DNA of 64,000 nucleotides from Lachnospiraceae bacterium (GTDB taxonomy: Bacteria; Bacillota; Clostridia; Lachnospirales; Lachnospiraceae), in assembly GCA_017440575.1 (NCBI GenBank), contig JAFSGY010000028.1, positions 1-64,000 on the forward strand, in the 5' to 3' direction. The notes beneath the pieces are model-generated. The model was not told where the DNA came from and did not search any database. It was given only the letters and a program-made list of their open reading frames with translations. Positions 35,595-44,091 of the stretch are shown one piece after another (position 1 is the first letter of the stretch; each line of letters begins with the position of its first letter). The position numbers were made by a program, and so were the translations under genes.

Positions 35595-36617
35595 ATGGCA
35601 AAAATAACGATTCAGAATATGGCAAAGGAACTGGGGCTTTCCAGGAATACTGTTTCACTGGCTTTGAAAAGAAGTGAGTTGGTATCAGTACAAACGCAGG
35701 AAATGGTGCTGCGTTATGCAGCTAAAATAGGGTATATTGATGATATACCTGGGAAAGAAAGGGCAATAGAGCCATCCAATAAAGGATATCGTATTATGAT
35801 ATTGCGAAAACCGGAAGGGGCAGTTTATTGGGATAAAGTGATAAATGGGATATCAGAGGAAGCAAGTAAAAATCATTGTCAGACACAAGTAGCGGTTATT
35901 TCTGATGAAGAGGAGGAGAATGGATATTTTCCACTTGGATTGGATGAGAAAATAGATGCAGTTTTCTGTGTAAAATTACTACGTTGGGAATATGTAAAGA
36001 AGATAAAAGATAGTGGATATCCTATTTTTATTCTGGATGGTTATCAGGATTCACAAAAGGAAGTATTGGGTGATGTAGTAAGAAGTGAGGGAGTTAAGTC
36101 AGTTTCTTTTCTCACAAGACATTTGATTGAACAGGGAATGACGAGAATTGGTTTTCTGAATGAGCATAGTAGTTCTTATGAGTCTATGCATGACAGATAT
36201 ATAGGTTACCTAGATGCTATGAAAGAGGCAGGGCTTTCGTTAGAGAGTAATTTGGTTGAGCCTGATATGAGAGATACTGATTTTTATTATCAGAGTACAT
36301 TTGATGCGTTAGTGGAAAGATTTGGAACAATGCCGGAAGCGGTGGTATGTGGTAATGACCAGATAGCGCAATATCTTACATTGGCATTGCGTAAAAAAGG
36401 ATTGCGAGTACCGGAGGACATTGCTGTTACAGGATTTGATGATGATGAGAGTGACAGATTGGATCCATTTTTTACAACAGTGCATGTAAATGCCAAATGG
36501 TTAGGACAGAGAATGGTGCAGGTCTTTTTGTGGAGAATGCAAAATATGAGTGCTCCATATGAAAAAATCGTAGTAGAAGGTAAGGTAATCATACGGAAAT
36601 CTTCAAGGCGTTTATAA
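35595..36617 (+). CDS. LacI-family transcriptional regulator
   Basis: 340-residue repressor: N-terminal helix-turn-helix (ITIQNMAKELGLSRNTVSLALK, in two pieces about 4-26) with the LacI hinge, then a periplasmic-binding-protein-like effector domain ending in TGFDDDESDRLDPFFTTVHV and a C-terminal VIIRKSS. The start is ATG 35595 behind GTTGAAGG. The ABC transporter and alpha-galactosidase genes follow, and TGCACG/CGTGCA half-sites surround their promoter, so it most likely controls that operon in response to an alpha-galactoside or galactose. Confidence 0.92.
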   Translation: MAKITIQNMAKELGLSRNTVSLALKRSELVSVQTQEMVLRYAAKIGYIDDIPGKERAIEPSNKGYRIMILRKPEGAVYWDKVINGISEEASKNHCQTQVAVISDEEEENGYFPLGLDEKIDAVFCVKLLRWEYVKKIKDSGYPIFILDGYQDSQKEVLGDVVRSEGVKSVSFLTRHLIEQGMTRIGFLNEHSSSYESMHDRYIGYLDAMKEAGLSLESNLVEPDMRDTDFYYQSTFDALVERFGTMPEAVVCGNDQIAQYLTLALRKKGLRVPEDIAVTGFDDDESDRLDPFFTTVHVNAKWLGQRMVQVFLWRMQNMSAPYEKIVVEGKVIIRKSSRRL

Positions 36618-36627
36618 CGGTGAGATG

Positions 36628-36669
36628 AAAAAGATGTGATAAATCATTTGTTTATCATGTCTTTTTTTC
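36628..36669 (+). terminator. Terminator after the LacI-type gene
   Basis: AAAAAGATGTGATAAA (36628-36643) pairs with TTTATCATGTCTTTTT (36651-36666; two G-T pairs), followed by further T. Confidence 0.85.
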
Positions 36670-36692
36670 TTGTGAAAATGGACAAAAATAAG

Positions 36693-36825
36693 TGCATAAT
36701 CGTGCATGATGATATGGATTAAATGTGCAAAGTGCTATTTCTAAACGTTTATGCACGGATTTGTTTGACAAAAGTTAATAGATATAGTTTAATAATCGTG
36801 CAAAGCAATATAATGCACGCGTGCA
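36693..36825 (+). promoter_or_regulatory. Promoter and operator array of the alpha-galactoside operon
   Basis: Promoter TTGACA (36765-36770), 17-base spacer, TTTAAT (36788-36793). Half-sites TGCACG/CGTGCA recur: TGCATAATCGTGCA (36693-36706), TGCACG (36752-36757), CGTGCA (36797-36802) and the perfect palindrome TGCACGCGTGCA (36814-36825). AAACGTTT (36743-36750) is a further small palindrome. The sites flank and follow the promoter as expected for LacI-type looping repression. Confidence 0.75.
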
Positions 36826-36852
36826 AAAAAGAGTATGAAAGGAGTAGTAGTC

Positions 36853-37773
36853 GTGAGTTGGACAAAAAAGCGAAACAGACTTTCGACTGAAATGTGGAGG
36901 AATCGATGGCTGTATGTATTATTGATTCCGGGAATACTATTTTTTGCCATATTTAAGTATGTTCCTATGGCAGGATTGAAAATAGCATTTATGGATTATA
37001 ACCAATATAATCCGACAGCAAGTGAATGGGTAGGAATGGAGCAGTTTGTGAAATTGTTCTCGAAACGTTCCTTTTTTCCGGTTTTAAGAAATACAATAGT
37101 CATCAGCTTACTGAAGCTGATAATAGGATTTCCGATTCCGGTAATCCTTGCGTTGATGATGAATGAAATGCGAAATCTTAAGTTTAAGAAAATATCACAG
37201 ACGTTGTTGTATCTGCCACATTTTATTTCATGGGTTATCTTATCCGGCATTATTATGAATCTGCTGGATCCGGATAATGGTCTGATAACGAAATTTATAG
37301 AAGCACTAACGGGTGAAACAGTTATGGTTTTAACTAGTAAGAAATGGTTTGTTCCTATGTTAATTGTGACAGATATATATAAAGGAATGGGCTGGGGAAC
37401 GATTCTGTACTTTGCGGCCATGAGTGGTATTGACCCGCAATTATATGAGGCGGCTCAGATTGACGGTGCAGGAAGATGGAAACAGGCGTTACATATTACG
37501 TTACCATCCATTGTTCCGACTATCGTAGTTGCATTCATTATGAACTGTGGAAATATATTAAATGCTGGGTTTGACCAAATATTTATGCTGTATTCATCTC
37601 ATGTATATGAGGTTGCTGATATTATAGATACTTATGTGTACCGTATGGGTATCATAAATAATGATTATTCCTTTAGTACGGCAGCGGGCATGTTTAAATC
37701 TGTGGTTGCACTTATCTTGGTGCTTTTGGTTAACCATATAGCAAAACGAACAGGTAACAATGGTTTGTTCTAA
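36853..37773 (+). CDS. ABC transporter permease, LplB-like (carbohydrate uptake)
   Basis: 306-residue membrane permease with six predicted helices and the cytoplasmic EAA loop EAAQIDGAGRWKQALHITLP (about 202-221), which contacts the ATPase. It belongs to the LplB/YtcP group of oligosaccharide transporters. GTG 36853 is used: AAAGGAG (36838-36844) lies just upstream, whereas the ATG at 36835 overlaps that site. First gene of the LacI-controlled operon. Confidence 0.9.
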   Translation: MSWTKKRNRLSTEMWRNRWLYVLLIPGILFFAIFKYVPMAGLKIAFMDYNQYNPTASEWVGMEQFVKLFSKRSFFPVLRNTIVISLLKLIIGFPIPVILALMMNEMRNLKFKKISQTLLYLPHFISWVILSGIIMNLLDPDNGLITKFIEALTGETVMVLTSKKWFVPMLIVTDIYKGMGWGTILYFAAMSGIDPQLYEAAQIDGAGRWKQALHITLPSIVPTIVVAFIMNCGNILNAGFDQIFMLYSSHVYEVADIIDTYVYRMGIINNDYSFSTAAGMFKSVVALILVLLVNHIAKRTGNNGLF

Positions 37774-37785
37774 TGAGGTGAAAGA

Positions 37786-38685
37786 ATGAGTAAGGTGAAA
37801 AGGAAAGGAATCAGACGAAGTAAAGGAGAGCAGATATTTACTGTATTTAATTATGCTTTTTTTACCGTGTTATGTCTGATTATGTTGTATCCATTCTGGC
37901 ATGTTGTCATGATGTCATTTAGCTCAGTGGAAGCAACGGCGAAGGGAGGAATCTTTTTATGGCCGAAGGGATTCAATCTGGATACTTATGAAAAAGTATT
38001 TAGAGATCCTTCTATTTGGACAGGGTATCTGACTACGATAATGGTAACAATAGCCGGGACTGTATTAGGCACTTTGTTTACAGCAACAACAGCATATCCT
38101 TTATCGAAAAAAAGGCTTCCTTTTGGAAAGCTGATGAGTTTGTTGGTGTTGTTTACTATGCTGTTTAGCGGTGGAATGATTCCGGGGTATCTGTTGATGA
38201 AAGATTTGAGAATGATTGATAATCGCTGGTCTTTGGTGTTACCCGGATTAATAAGTGCTTATAACGTAATTATTATGAAAAGTAATTTCCAAGCTATACC
38301 GGATAGTCTGGAAGAATCAGCAAAGCTAGATGGTGCAAACGATGTCATAATTTTTTGGAAGATTATAATGCCGTTATCAAAAGCAACCATAGCAACGATA
38401 GCGTTGTTTACGGCTGTTGGATATTGGAATGATTATTTTTCAAGTGTTCTATATATCAATTCTAAGGATAAATGGGCGCTGCAGGCGGTATTACGATATA
38501 TGCTGACCAATACGAATCAAGCGATGCAGTCAGCCGGAGTAACCGTGACAGCGGTATCGAATGTAACAGCGGCAACGATTAAGGCAGCATCGATTATTGT
38601 TGCAACAGTTCCTATATTATGTGTGTATCCTTTTGTACAAAAATATTTTGTAAAAGGTGTAATGATTGGTGGAGTAAAAGGTTAA
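37786..38685 (+). CDS. ABC transporter permease, YtcP/MalG-like (carbohydrate uptake)
   Basis: 299-residue second permease with six helices and EAA loop EESAKLDGANDVIIFWKIIMP (in two pieces, about 184-204). It pairs with the preceding LplB-like subunit. GAGGTGAAAG precedes the ATG, 12 bases after that gene. No ATPase gene lies in the operon, so a shared MsmX-type ATPase encoded elsewhere must energise it, as is common in Firmicutes. Confidence 0.92.
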   Translation: MSKVKRKGIRRSKGEQIFTVFNYAFFTVLCLIMLYPFWHVVMMSFSSVEATAKGGIFLWPKGFNLDTYEKVFRDPSIWTGYLTTIMVTIAGTVLGTLFTATTAYPLSKKRLPFGKLMSLLVLFTMLFSGGMIPGYLLMKDLRMIDNRWSLVLPGLISAYNVIIMKSNFQAIPDSLEESAKLDGANDVIIFWKIIMPLSKATIATIALFTAVGYWNDYFSSVLYINSKDKWALQAVLRYMLTNTNQAMQSAGVTVTAVSNVTAATIKAASIIVATVPILCVYPFVQKYFVKGVMIGGVKG

Positions 38686-38705
38686 GGAAACAGGAGGTAT
38701 GTTTT

Positions 38706-40331
38706 ATGAAGAAAAAAATGATTTCAAGTATGTTAGTAGGTGTTACGTTAATGAGTGCATTATCTGCATGTGGTAATAAGAAAGCAGAGAGTGTAGCAAT
38801 GGATAATGAAGTAAAGGAAGAAACGACAGTAGAACAGAATTCAGATGAGCCAATCGATGTACTGAATCAGGAAGAAACGTTAAAGCTTTCCATTGTGACA
38901 ATGCAGGGGTATACAGCACCTGACAGTGAAACGGAAAAGTGGATGGAGGAGAGATATAATCTGGATGTAGAAGTAATCGCTCTTCCTGGATGGTCTGATG
39001 GAACTGCAAAGATATCGTTACTTATGGGGGATGAAACACAAAGACCGGACATTATCTGGTGGTGGAATATGGAAGCGGACTTTACACAATGGGTAGATGC
39101 GGGACTATTGGTAGATGTGTCACCGTACATGGAAAAGTATACGGTAATGAGAGATTATTATAATTACATTGATCCGGGAGTATTATTCTATGCAGCAAGT
39201 GATAATGGAGCAATTTACCGAATTCCAGGTGATGTTGCGGAACCGGCATGTGAGACTTTGTGGATTCGACAGGATTGGCTGGATAATTTAGGATTAGAGG
39301 TTCCGACAACATTAGATGAGCTGGAGAAAGTTTTGTATGCCTTTACGTTTGATGACCCGGATGGAAATGGTGTAGATGATACATATGGTCTTGGTGGAGA
39401 TGGATATGATTATCGTAGCTTTTGGCCATGGATTCAAGGAAGTGGTGATGGTCTTGGACGTATGGAGTTATTATGCAAGGATGATGGAACCTATGTACAT
39501 GGGGCAGCGACCGAGGATTGTAAAATATGGTTGGGAAGAGTTGCTAAGTTATATGCAGATGGCGTTATTACACCAAACATTGTAACAGATACAGATCGTG
39601 GTGAGCAGATGGCAAATGGAGGATATGGTGTGACCTATGATTTTATTGACTTGAATAATCCATCTAATGCGACAATGCAGTCATTCTATTCAACCAATCC
39701 TGATGCGAAATGGGTTGCAATTGATATGGTGGCTGGTGATAATGGAATACCTCAGGACAATCCTTGTTCGGTATCGGCATGGTGCTATTTTGGTATTACT
39801 AATGTATGTAAGGATCCGGAAAGAGCGTATGCTATTTGGGATGATATGGCAAAGCCTGAAAATTATTTACGCCGTAGATTTGGTGTTGAGGGAAGAGATT
39901 ATATTGATAACGGTGATGGAACTTACGAGATTATTCATGCCGGTGATGGTGCAGAAAATACAGAACAGAACCTTGGCATTAAGCTGTTTCAGGACTTGTT
40001 TTCTCGAAAAGATGAGTATAATATTTCTAATACCGCTGAGACAACAGCGTTGTTTGAAAGAGCAAAGAATGACAGCCGTATCGCATATTCTCATACAATA
40101 GAAAGAAGAAATCCGACTTTATATGAGCTAAATAATGAATTAGGAACAGATATTGGAGACATTGTAAAGGAATATTCATGGAGTGTCATCAGTGGAAATC
40201 GATCTTTGGATGAGTGGGATACCTATATTGAAGAATTGGAAGCAGCAGGACTTCAGCAGGTAATTGATGAATTGACTCAGCTGCACGGTGCACAGATGGT
40301 GGAATATGTGAAATTTGTAAGTGAACATTAG
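38706..40331 (+). CDS. Extracellular solute-binding lipoprotein (alpha-galactoside uptake)
   Basis: 541-residue lipoprotein. The signal peptide ends in the lipobox SALSAC with the lipidated Cys at residue 22, then an acidic linker. The mature part is a large family 1 sugar-binding protein of the LplA/YtcQ type. GGAGGTATG precedes the ATG at 38706; the frame continues upstream inside the permease gene without a ribosome site. It presents oligosaccharide to the two permeases; the galactosidase gene downstream points to raffinose, melibiose or galactomannan fragments as ligand. Confidence 0.92.
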   Translation: MKKKMISSMLVGVTLMSALSACGNKKAESVAMDNEVKEETTVEQNSDEPIDVLNQEETLKLSIVTMQGYTAPDSETEKWMEERYNLDVEVIALPGWSDGTAKISLLMGDETQRPDIIWWWNMEADFTQWVDAGLLVDVSPYMEKYTVMRDYYNYIDPGVLFYAASDNGAIYRIPGDVAEPACETLWIRQDWLDNLGLEVPTTLDELEKVLYAFTFDDPDGNGVDDTYGLGGDGYDYRSFWPWIQGSGDGLGRMELLCKDDGTYVHGAATEDCKIWLGRVAKLYADGVITPNIVTDTDRGEQMANGGYGVTYDFIDLNNPSNATMQSFYSTNPDAKWVAIDMVAGDNGIPQDNPCSVSAWCYFGITNVCKDPERAYAIWDDMAKPENYLRRRFGVEGRDYIDNGDGTYEIIHAGDGAENTEQNLGIKLFQDLFSRKDEYNISNTAETTALFERAKNDSRIAYSHTIERRNPTLYELNNELGTDIGDIVKEYSWSVISGNRSLDEWDTYIEELEAAGLQQVIDELTQLHGAQMVEYVKFVSEH

Positions 40332-40341
40332 GAGGAGCGAC

Positions 40342-42528
40342 GTGGCTATTGTATATGATGAGGCAGAGAAAGTATTTTTGCTAAATACCCAAAATACGAC
40401 ATATGCGATTGCGATTACGGATGAGACCTTTTTGTGCCATTTATATTATGGCAAGAAAATACAGGATTCTCATATTCGTTATTTGTTAAAAGAAGATGAA
40501 TCTCCGTATGTGCCCTCTGTGAATAAAAGAGAAACGAATTCTTTTTTAGATATGTTTCCGATGGAATATCCGGAAACAGGGATGGGAGATTATCGAGAAT
40601 CTGCATTTTGTGTAAGAAATGTGGAAGGACACAGAGCTAGTCAGTGTGGTTATAGACATCATGTTATAAAAAATGGCAAACCGGAGATTTCTGGTTTGCC
40701 TGCAACATTTGCTTCAGACGAGGAGTGTAGTACCTTGTATCTTTATTGCGAAGATGAAGTATTACAGCTTCAATTATGTCTAATGTACAGTGTTTTTGAG
40801 AAAGAGGATATTATAACCAGAAGTGTTACGGCTGAGAATTATGGAAAACAACCGTTATATATTGAGAAAATACTAAGTGCCTGCTTAGACGTAGAAGATA
40901 GAAACTTTGAGTGGGTAAGTCTACATGGAACGTGGGCAAGAGAAAGACATATTCAGGCGATGCCTATTGCGGTGGGACGTCAGAATGTTGCTTCCTTTAA
41001 AGGGGAATCAAGTCATCAGGAGCATCCTTTTATAGCTCTGGCAACAAAAGGGGCAACACAGGATGTAGGAGAAATCTATGCCATGCATTTTGTGTATTCA
41101 GGTAATTTCCTTGCACAAATTGAAAAAAACGCATTTCATATGCTACGTATGACTATGGGAATTCATCCGGAGGGATTTACCTGGAAACTAGAACCAGGAG
41201 GTTGCTTTGCTACGCCGGAGGTAGTAATGACGTATTCGGCAGAAGGGTATGGAAAAATGACTCATAATCTTCATGAACTGTATCGTCGACATCTGATTCG
41301 CAGCGCTTATCTGCATAAGGACAGACCAATCTTAATTAATAATTGGGAGGCCACTTATTTTGAGTTTGATGAGAAAAAATTGCTGGACATAGCAAAACAG
41401 GCAGCTCGATTAGGAATAGAGATGTTTGTTTTAGATGATGGATGGTTTGGGAAACGAAATAAGGATGACAGTTCCTTGGGAGATTGGAATGTGAACCTTG
41501 AAAAGATTCCTGGTGGTTTACATAAGTTATCACAGGAATTAAAAGCTTTAGGTCTAAAGTTTGGTATCTGGATGGAGCCTGAGATGATATCTCCGGATTC
41601 TGAATTATATCGCAAACATCCGGATTGGGCAATCCAGATTCCGGGAAGAGATATAACGCAAAGCAGAGCACAGTATGTGCTAGATCTATCGAGACAGGAA
41701 ATCGTGGACTATGTGTATGAACAGATTGCGAAAATTCTTCATAGCGCTGAAATATCATACCTGAAATGGGATATGAATAGACAGCTTACCACAATTGGGA
41801 GCATGGGATTAGTAGCAGACAGGCAAGGTGAATTGTTTCATAGGTATGTTCTGGGAGTATATCAGTTGCAGGAAAGGCTGATTAGAGAATTCCCGGATTT
41901 GCTTCTTGAAAACTGTTCTGGCGGAGGGGCACGCTTTGATCCGGGGATGCTATACTATAGTCCTCAAATATGGTGTTCTGATGATACGGATGCGATAGAA
42001 CGATTGGCGATTCAGGAAGGAACGGCTATGCTATATCCGCTGTCCTGTATAGGTGCACACGTAAGTGTTTGCCCAAATCATGCGGTTGGCAGAGTGACAC
42101 CTTTGGAAACAAGAGGGCATGTAGCGATGGCAGGAACCTTTGGTTATGAGCTGGACGTAACGAAGCTTTCGGAGGAAGAAAAGGAAGAGATTCATAAACA
42201 GATTGTATGTTATCACCGGTATAAAGAATTGATTCGGGAAGGTGATTATATCCGTTTGTTATCCATGCAAAAAGGTGATAGAGCGGATGCTTGGATGGTA
42301 GTGGATAAGCTAAAAAATCGTGCATTGGTATGGTGCGTACGAGGTTTGAATATTCCAAATGATAAGGGATTCTTTTTGCGCTTGAAAGGCTTGGATGTCG
42401 AAAGTAAATATCATATAGATGAAAAGCAATATTCAGCAGATGTGTTGATGAATTGCGGAATCCGAATTAAACCAGCAGATAAAGATTTTGTAAGTAATAT
42501 ATTTTATCTGGAAAGACAAACAAAATAA
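40342..42528 (+). CDS. Alpha-galactosidase, glycoside hydrolase family 36
   Basis: 728-residue enzyme that removes terminal alpha-1,6-galactose from raffinose-type sugars. It has the GH36 layout: N-terminal beta-supersandwich, (beta/alpha)8 barrel, C-terminal beta domain. The nucleophile Asp is in LKWDMNRQ (about 476) and the acid/base Asp in WCSDDTD (about 546); VLDDGWFGKRND-like and ENCSGGGARFDPG are further family motifs. No signal peptide, so it acts in the cytoplasm on imported sugar. GTG 40342 follows TAGGAGGAGCGAC. Last gene of the LacI-controlled operon. Confidence 0.94.
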   Translation: MAIVYDEAEKVFLLNTQNTTYAIAITDETFLCHLYYGKKIQDSHIRYLLKEDESPYVPSVNKRETNSFLDMFPMEYPETGMGDYRESAFCVRNVEGHRASQCGYRHHVIKNGKPEISGLPATFASDEECSTLYLYCEDEVLQLQLCLMYSVFEKEDIITRSVTAENYGKQPLYIEKILSACLDVEDRNFEWVSLHGTWARERHIQAMPIAVGRQNVASFKGESSHQEHPFIALATKGATQDVGEIYAMHFVYSGNFLAQIEKNAFHMLRMTMGIHPEGFTWKLEPGGCFATPEVVMTYSAEGYGKMTHNLHELYRRHLIRSAYLHKDRPILINNWEATYFEFDEKKLLDIAKQAARLGIEMFVLDDGWFGKRNKDDSSLGDWNVNLEKIPGGLHKLSQELKALGLKFGIWMEPEMISPDSELYRKHPDWAIQIPGRDITQSRAQYVLDLSRQEIVDYVYEQIAKILHSAEISYLKWDMNRQLTTIGSMGLVADRQGELFHRYVLGVYQLQERLIREFPDLLLENCSGGGARFDPGMLYYSPQIWCSDDTDAIERLAIQEGTAMLYPLSCIGAHVSVCPNHAVGRVTPLETRGHVAMAGTFGYELDVTKLSEEEKEEIHKQIVCYHRYKELIREGDYIRLLSMQKGDRADAWMVVDKLKNRALVWCVRGLNIPNDKGFFLRLKGLDVESKYHIDEKQYSADVLMNCGIRIKPADKDFVSNIFYLERQTK

Positions 42529-42540
42529 TGCATAATACAT

Positions 42541-42582
42541 AATAAAAGAGGGGCTGTAGCTTGCAGCACCTCTTTTATTTAT
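42541..42582. terminator. Bidirectional terminator between the galactosidase gene and pfp
   Basis: AATAAAAGAGG (42541-42551) pairs with CCTCTTTTATT (42569-42579), with GCTG/CAGC inside. A/T-rich flanks on both sides serve the two converging genes. Confidence 0.9.
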
Positions 42583-42589
42583 GTGAGTT

Positions 42590-43837
42590 CTATTTTCTAT
42601 AAAGCTCCTTTGGAGTATATAAATGTCTTGGAATTCCATCTACCATGACTGGGGAAACATCGCCCTGAATCAATGGTTCTACATAGGTAATAAAGGCATC
42701 GGTAACGTATGTGCCGTCCTCGTTAATCCATTCTCTAGGAACGCATTTTTCGTCGTTGGCAATCTTGTGAACGTCTTTCACTGCGGTTCCGCATTGGTAT
42801 GGATCATCGGAGATACGCTGTAATACAACCATCTGGCCGGAATCACCTTCGTCGGCAGCCTTTACAGCAGCACCACCTACCTGATAAGCCTCTAAAATAT
42901 CAACTCGTGATGCAAGGTGTGAGCCTGCTCGCTGTAAGGTACTGAATTCGATAGCTCTTGTCTTACAGCCTAGTTCTCCGGCAATAAAGCCTGCGAGGAA
43001 GGAAGCTGTACCGGAAAGCTGCTTGTGGCCGAAGGAATCCACAAAGTTAATATCCTTACCGAGTTCACATACGTAATTACCGTCAGCGGTGCGAATACCT
43101 TCTGAGATAGCGACTACGACAGATGTTTTTTTCTTAAGAAGTTGTTCTACTCTACTCTTAAAGCTGTCGATATCAAATGTGAGCTCTGGCAGATAGATTA
43201 GGTCAGGTCCTTCGCAGTCTTCGCCTTTTGAAAGTGCGGCTGCACCTGTTAGCCAGCCTGCGTTGCGTCCCATGATTTCTACAATGGTAACCAGCCCTTT
43301 TGGATATTCAAGACAGAAACTGTCACGAATAATCTCTTTCATAGAAGTACCGATGTATTTTGCGGCACTGCCATAGCCTGGAGTATGGTCTGTCAAAGCA
43401 AGATCATTGTCTATGGTCTTTGGACAACCGATAAAACGTGTTGTGTGTCCGGTAAGAATCGCATAATCTGACAATTTCTTGATGGTATCCATAGAATCAT
43501 TTCCACCAATATAGATAAAGGCTTCGATGTCCAGTTTGTCTAAAATAGAGAAAATCTTTTCATAAACTTCCTTATCTTCATGGATTCCCGGGAGCTTATA
43601 GCGACAGGAACCAAGAAAAGCAGCAGGAGTTCTTTTTAATAATTCAACGTCTAATTCTGTTCTAATGTGGTCTGACAGGTCGATGTATTTTTCATCTAAT
43701 AAGCCCTGAATGCCGTGTAACATACCATATACTTTATTTGCGCCACGGTCAATTGCGGTTCGATAAACACCTGCAAGACTGGAATTGATTGCGGCAGTAG
43801 GGCCGCCTGACTGACCAACGATGACATTTCTTTTCAT
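42590..43837 (-). CDS. pfp: Pyrophosphate-type 6-phosphofructokinase
   Basis: 415-residue glycolytic enzyme converting fructose-6-phosphate to fructose-1,6-bisphosphate. Donor-determining positions read GGNDS (Asp instead of the ATP-type Gly) and PKTIDND (Lys instead of Gly), both marks of PPi-dependent enzymes. GGPTAAINSS starts the phosphate-donor site; MGRNAGWL binds the sugar phosphate. AAGGAGGTCACATA precedes the ATG. Monocistronic, divergent from uvrB and converging on the galactosidase gene. Confidence 0.93.
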   Translation of the reverse strand: MKRNVIVGQSGGPTAAINSSLAGVYRTAIDRGANKVYGMLHGIQGLLDEKYIDLSDHIRTELDVELLKRTPAAFLGSCRYKLPGIHEDKEVYEKIFSILDKLDIEAFIYIGGNDSMDTIKKLSDYAILTGHTTRFIGCPKTIDNDLALTDHTPGYGSAAKYIGTSMKEIIRDSFCLEYPKGLVTIVEIMGRNAGWLTGAAALSKGEDCEGPDLIYLPELTFDIDSFKSRVEQLLKKKTSVVVAISEGIRTADGNYVCELGKDINFVDSFGHKQLSGTASFLAGFIAGELGCKTRAIEFSTLQRAGSHLASRVDILEAYQVGGAAVKAADEGDSGQMVVLQRISDDPYQCGTAVKDVHKIANDEKCVPREWINEDGTYVTDAFITYVEPLIQGDVSPVMVDGIPRHLYTPKELYRK

Positions 43838-43901
43838 TATGTGACCTCCTTTTATAAATACTCTTTTTGTTATTTTAATATATTATTCTGATAAATTCCA
43901 T

Positions 43902-43931
43902 ATTATATTTTATGTTTACTGAATTTAACAA
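43902..43931 (-). promoter_or_regulatory. Promoter of pfp
   Basis: On the - strand: TTGTTA (43931-43926), 18-base spacer, TATAAT (43907-43902), about 65 bases before the pfp start. Confidence 0.5.
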
Positions 43932-43973
43932 AAAATATTGTGCAAAATATATAATAATTAAGAAAAGATGGCA

Positions 43974-43985
43974 GAACATGCGTTC
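43974..43985 (+). promoter_or_regulatory. LexA (SOS) box upstream of uvrB
   Basis: GAACATGCGTTC is a perfect palindrome of the Gram-positive LexA/DinR form GAAC-N4-GTTC. It lies about 110 bases before uvrB, and a -10-like TATACT is at 44018-44023. uvrB is a classic SOS gene in Firmicutes. Confidence 0.82.
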
Positions 43986-44091
43986 ATATTTTACTGTACT
44001 TATAGATGGTTTTGTGATATACTTTAAAACGATGTAAAGATAGTTTTAACGTATTCTTCTTTTTCTATTACTTTGGAGGTGAATTACGGCT

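Noticed and set aside
35489..35677. 62-residue open frame between the short flagellin and the LacI-type gene
   Set aside because: It runs across an intrinsic terminator, overlaps the regulator gene and has no good ribosome site.
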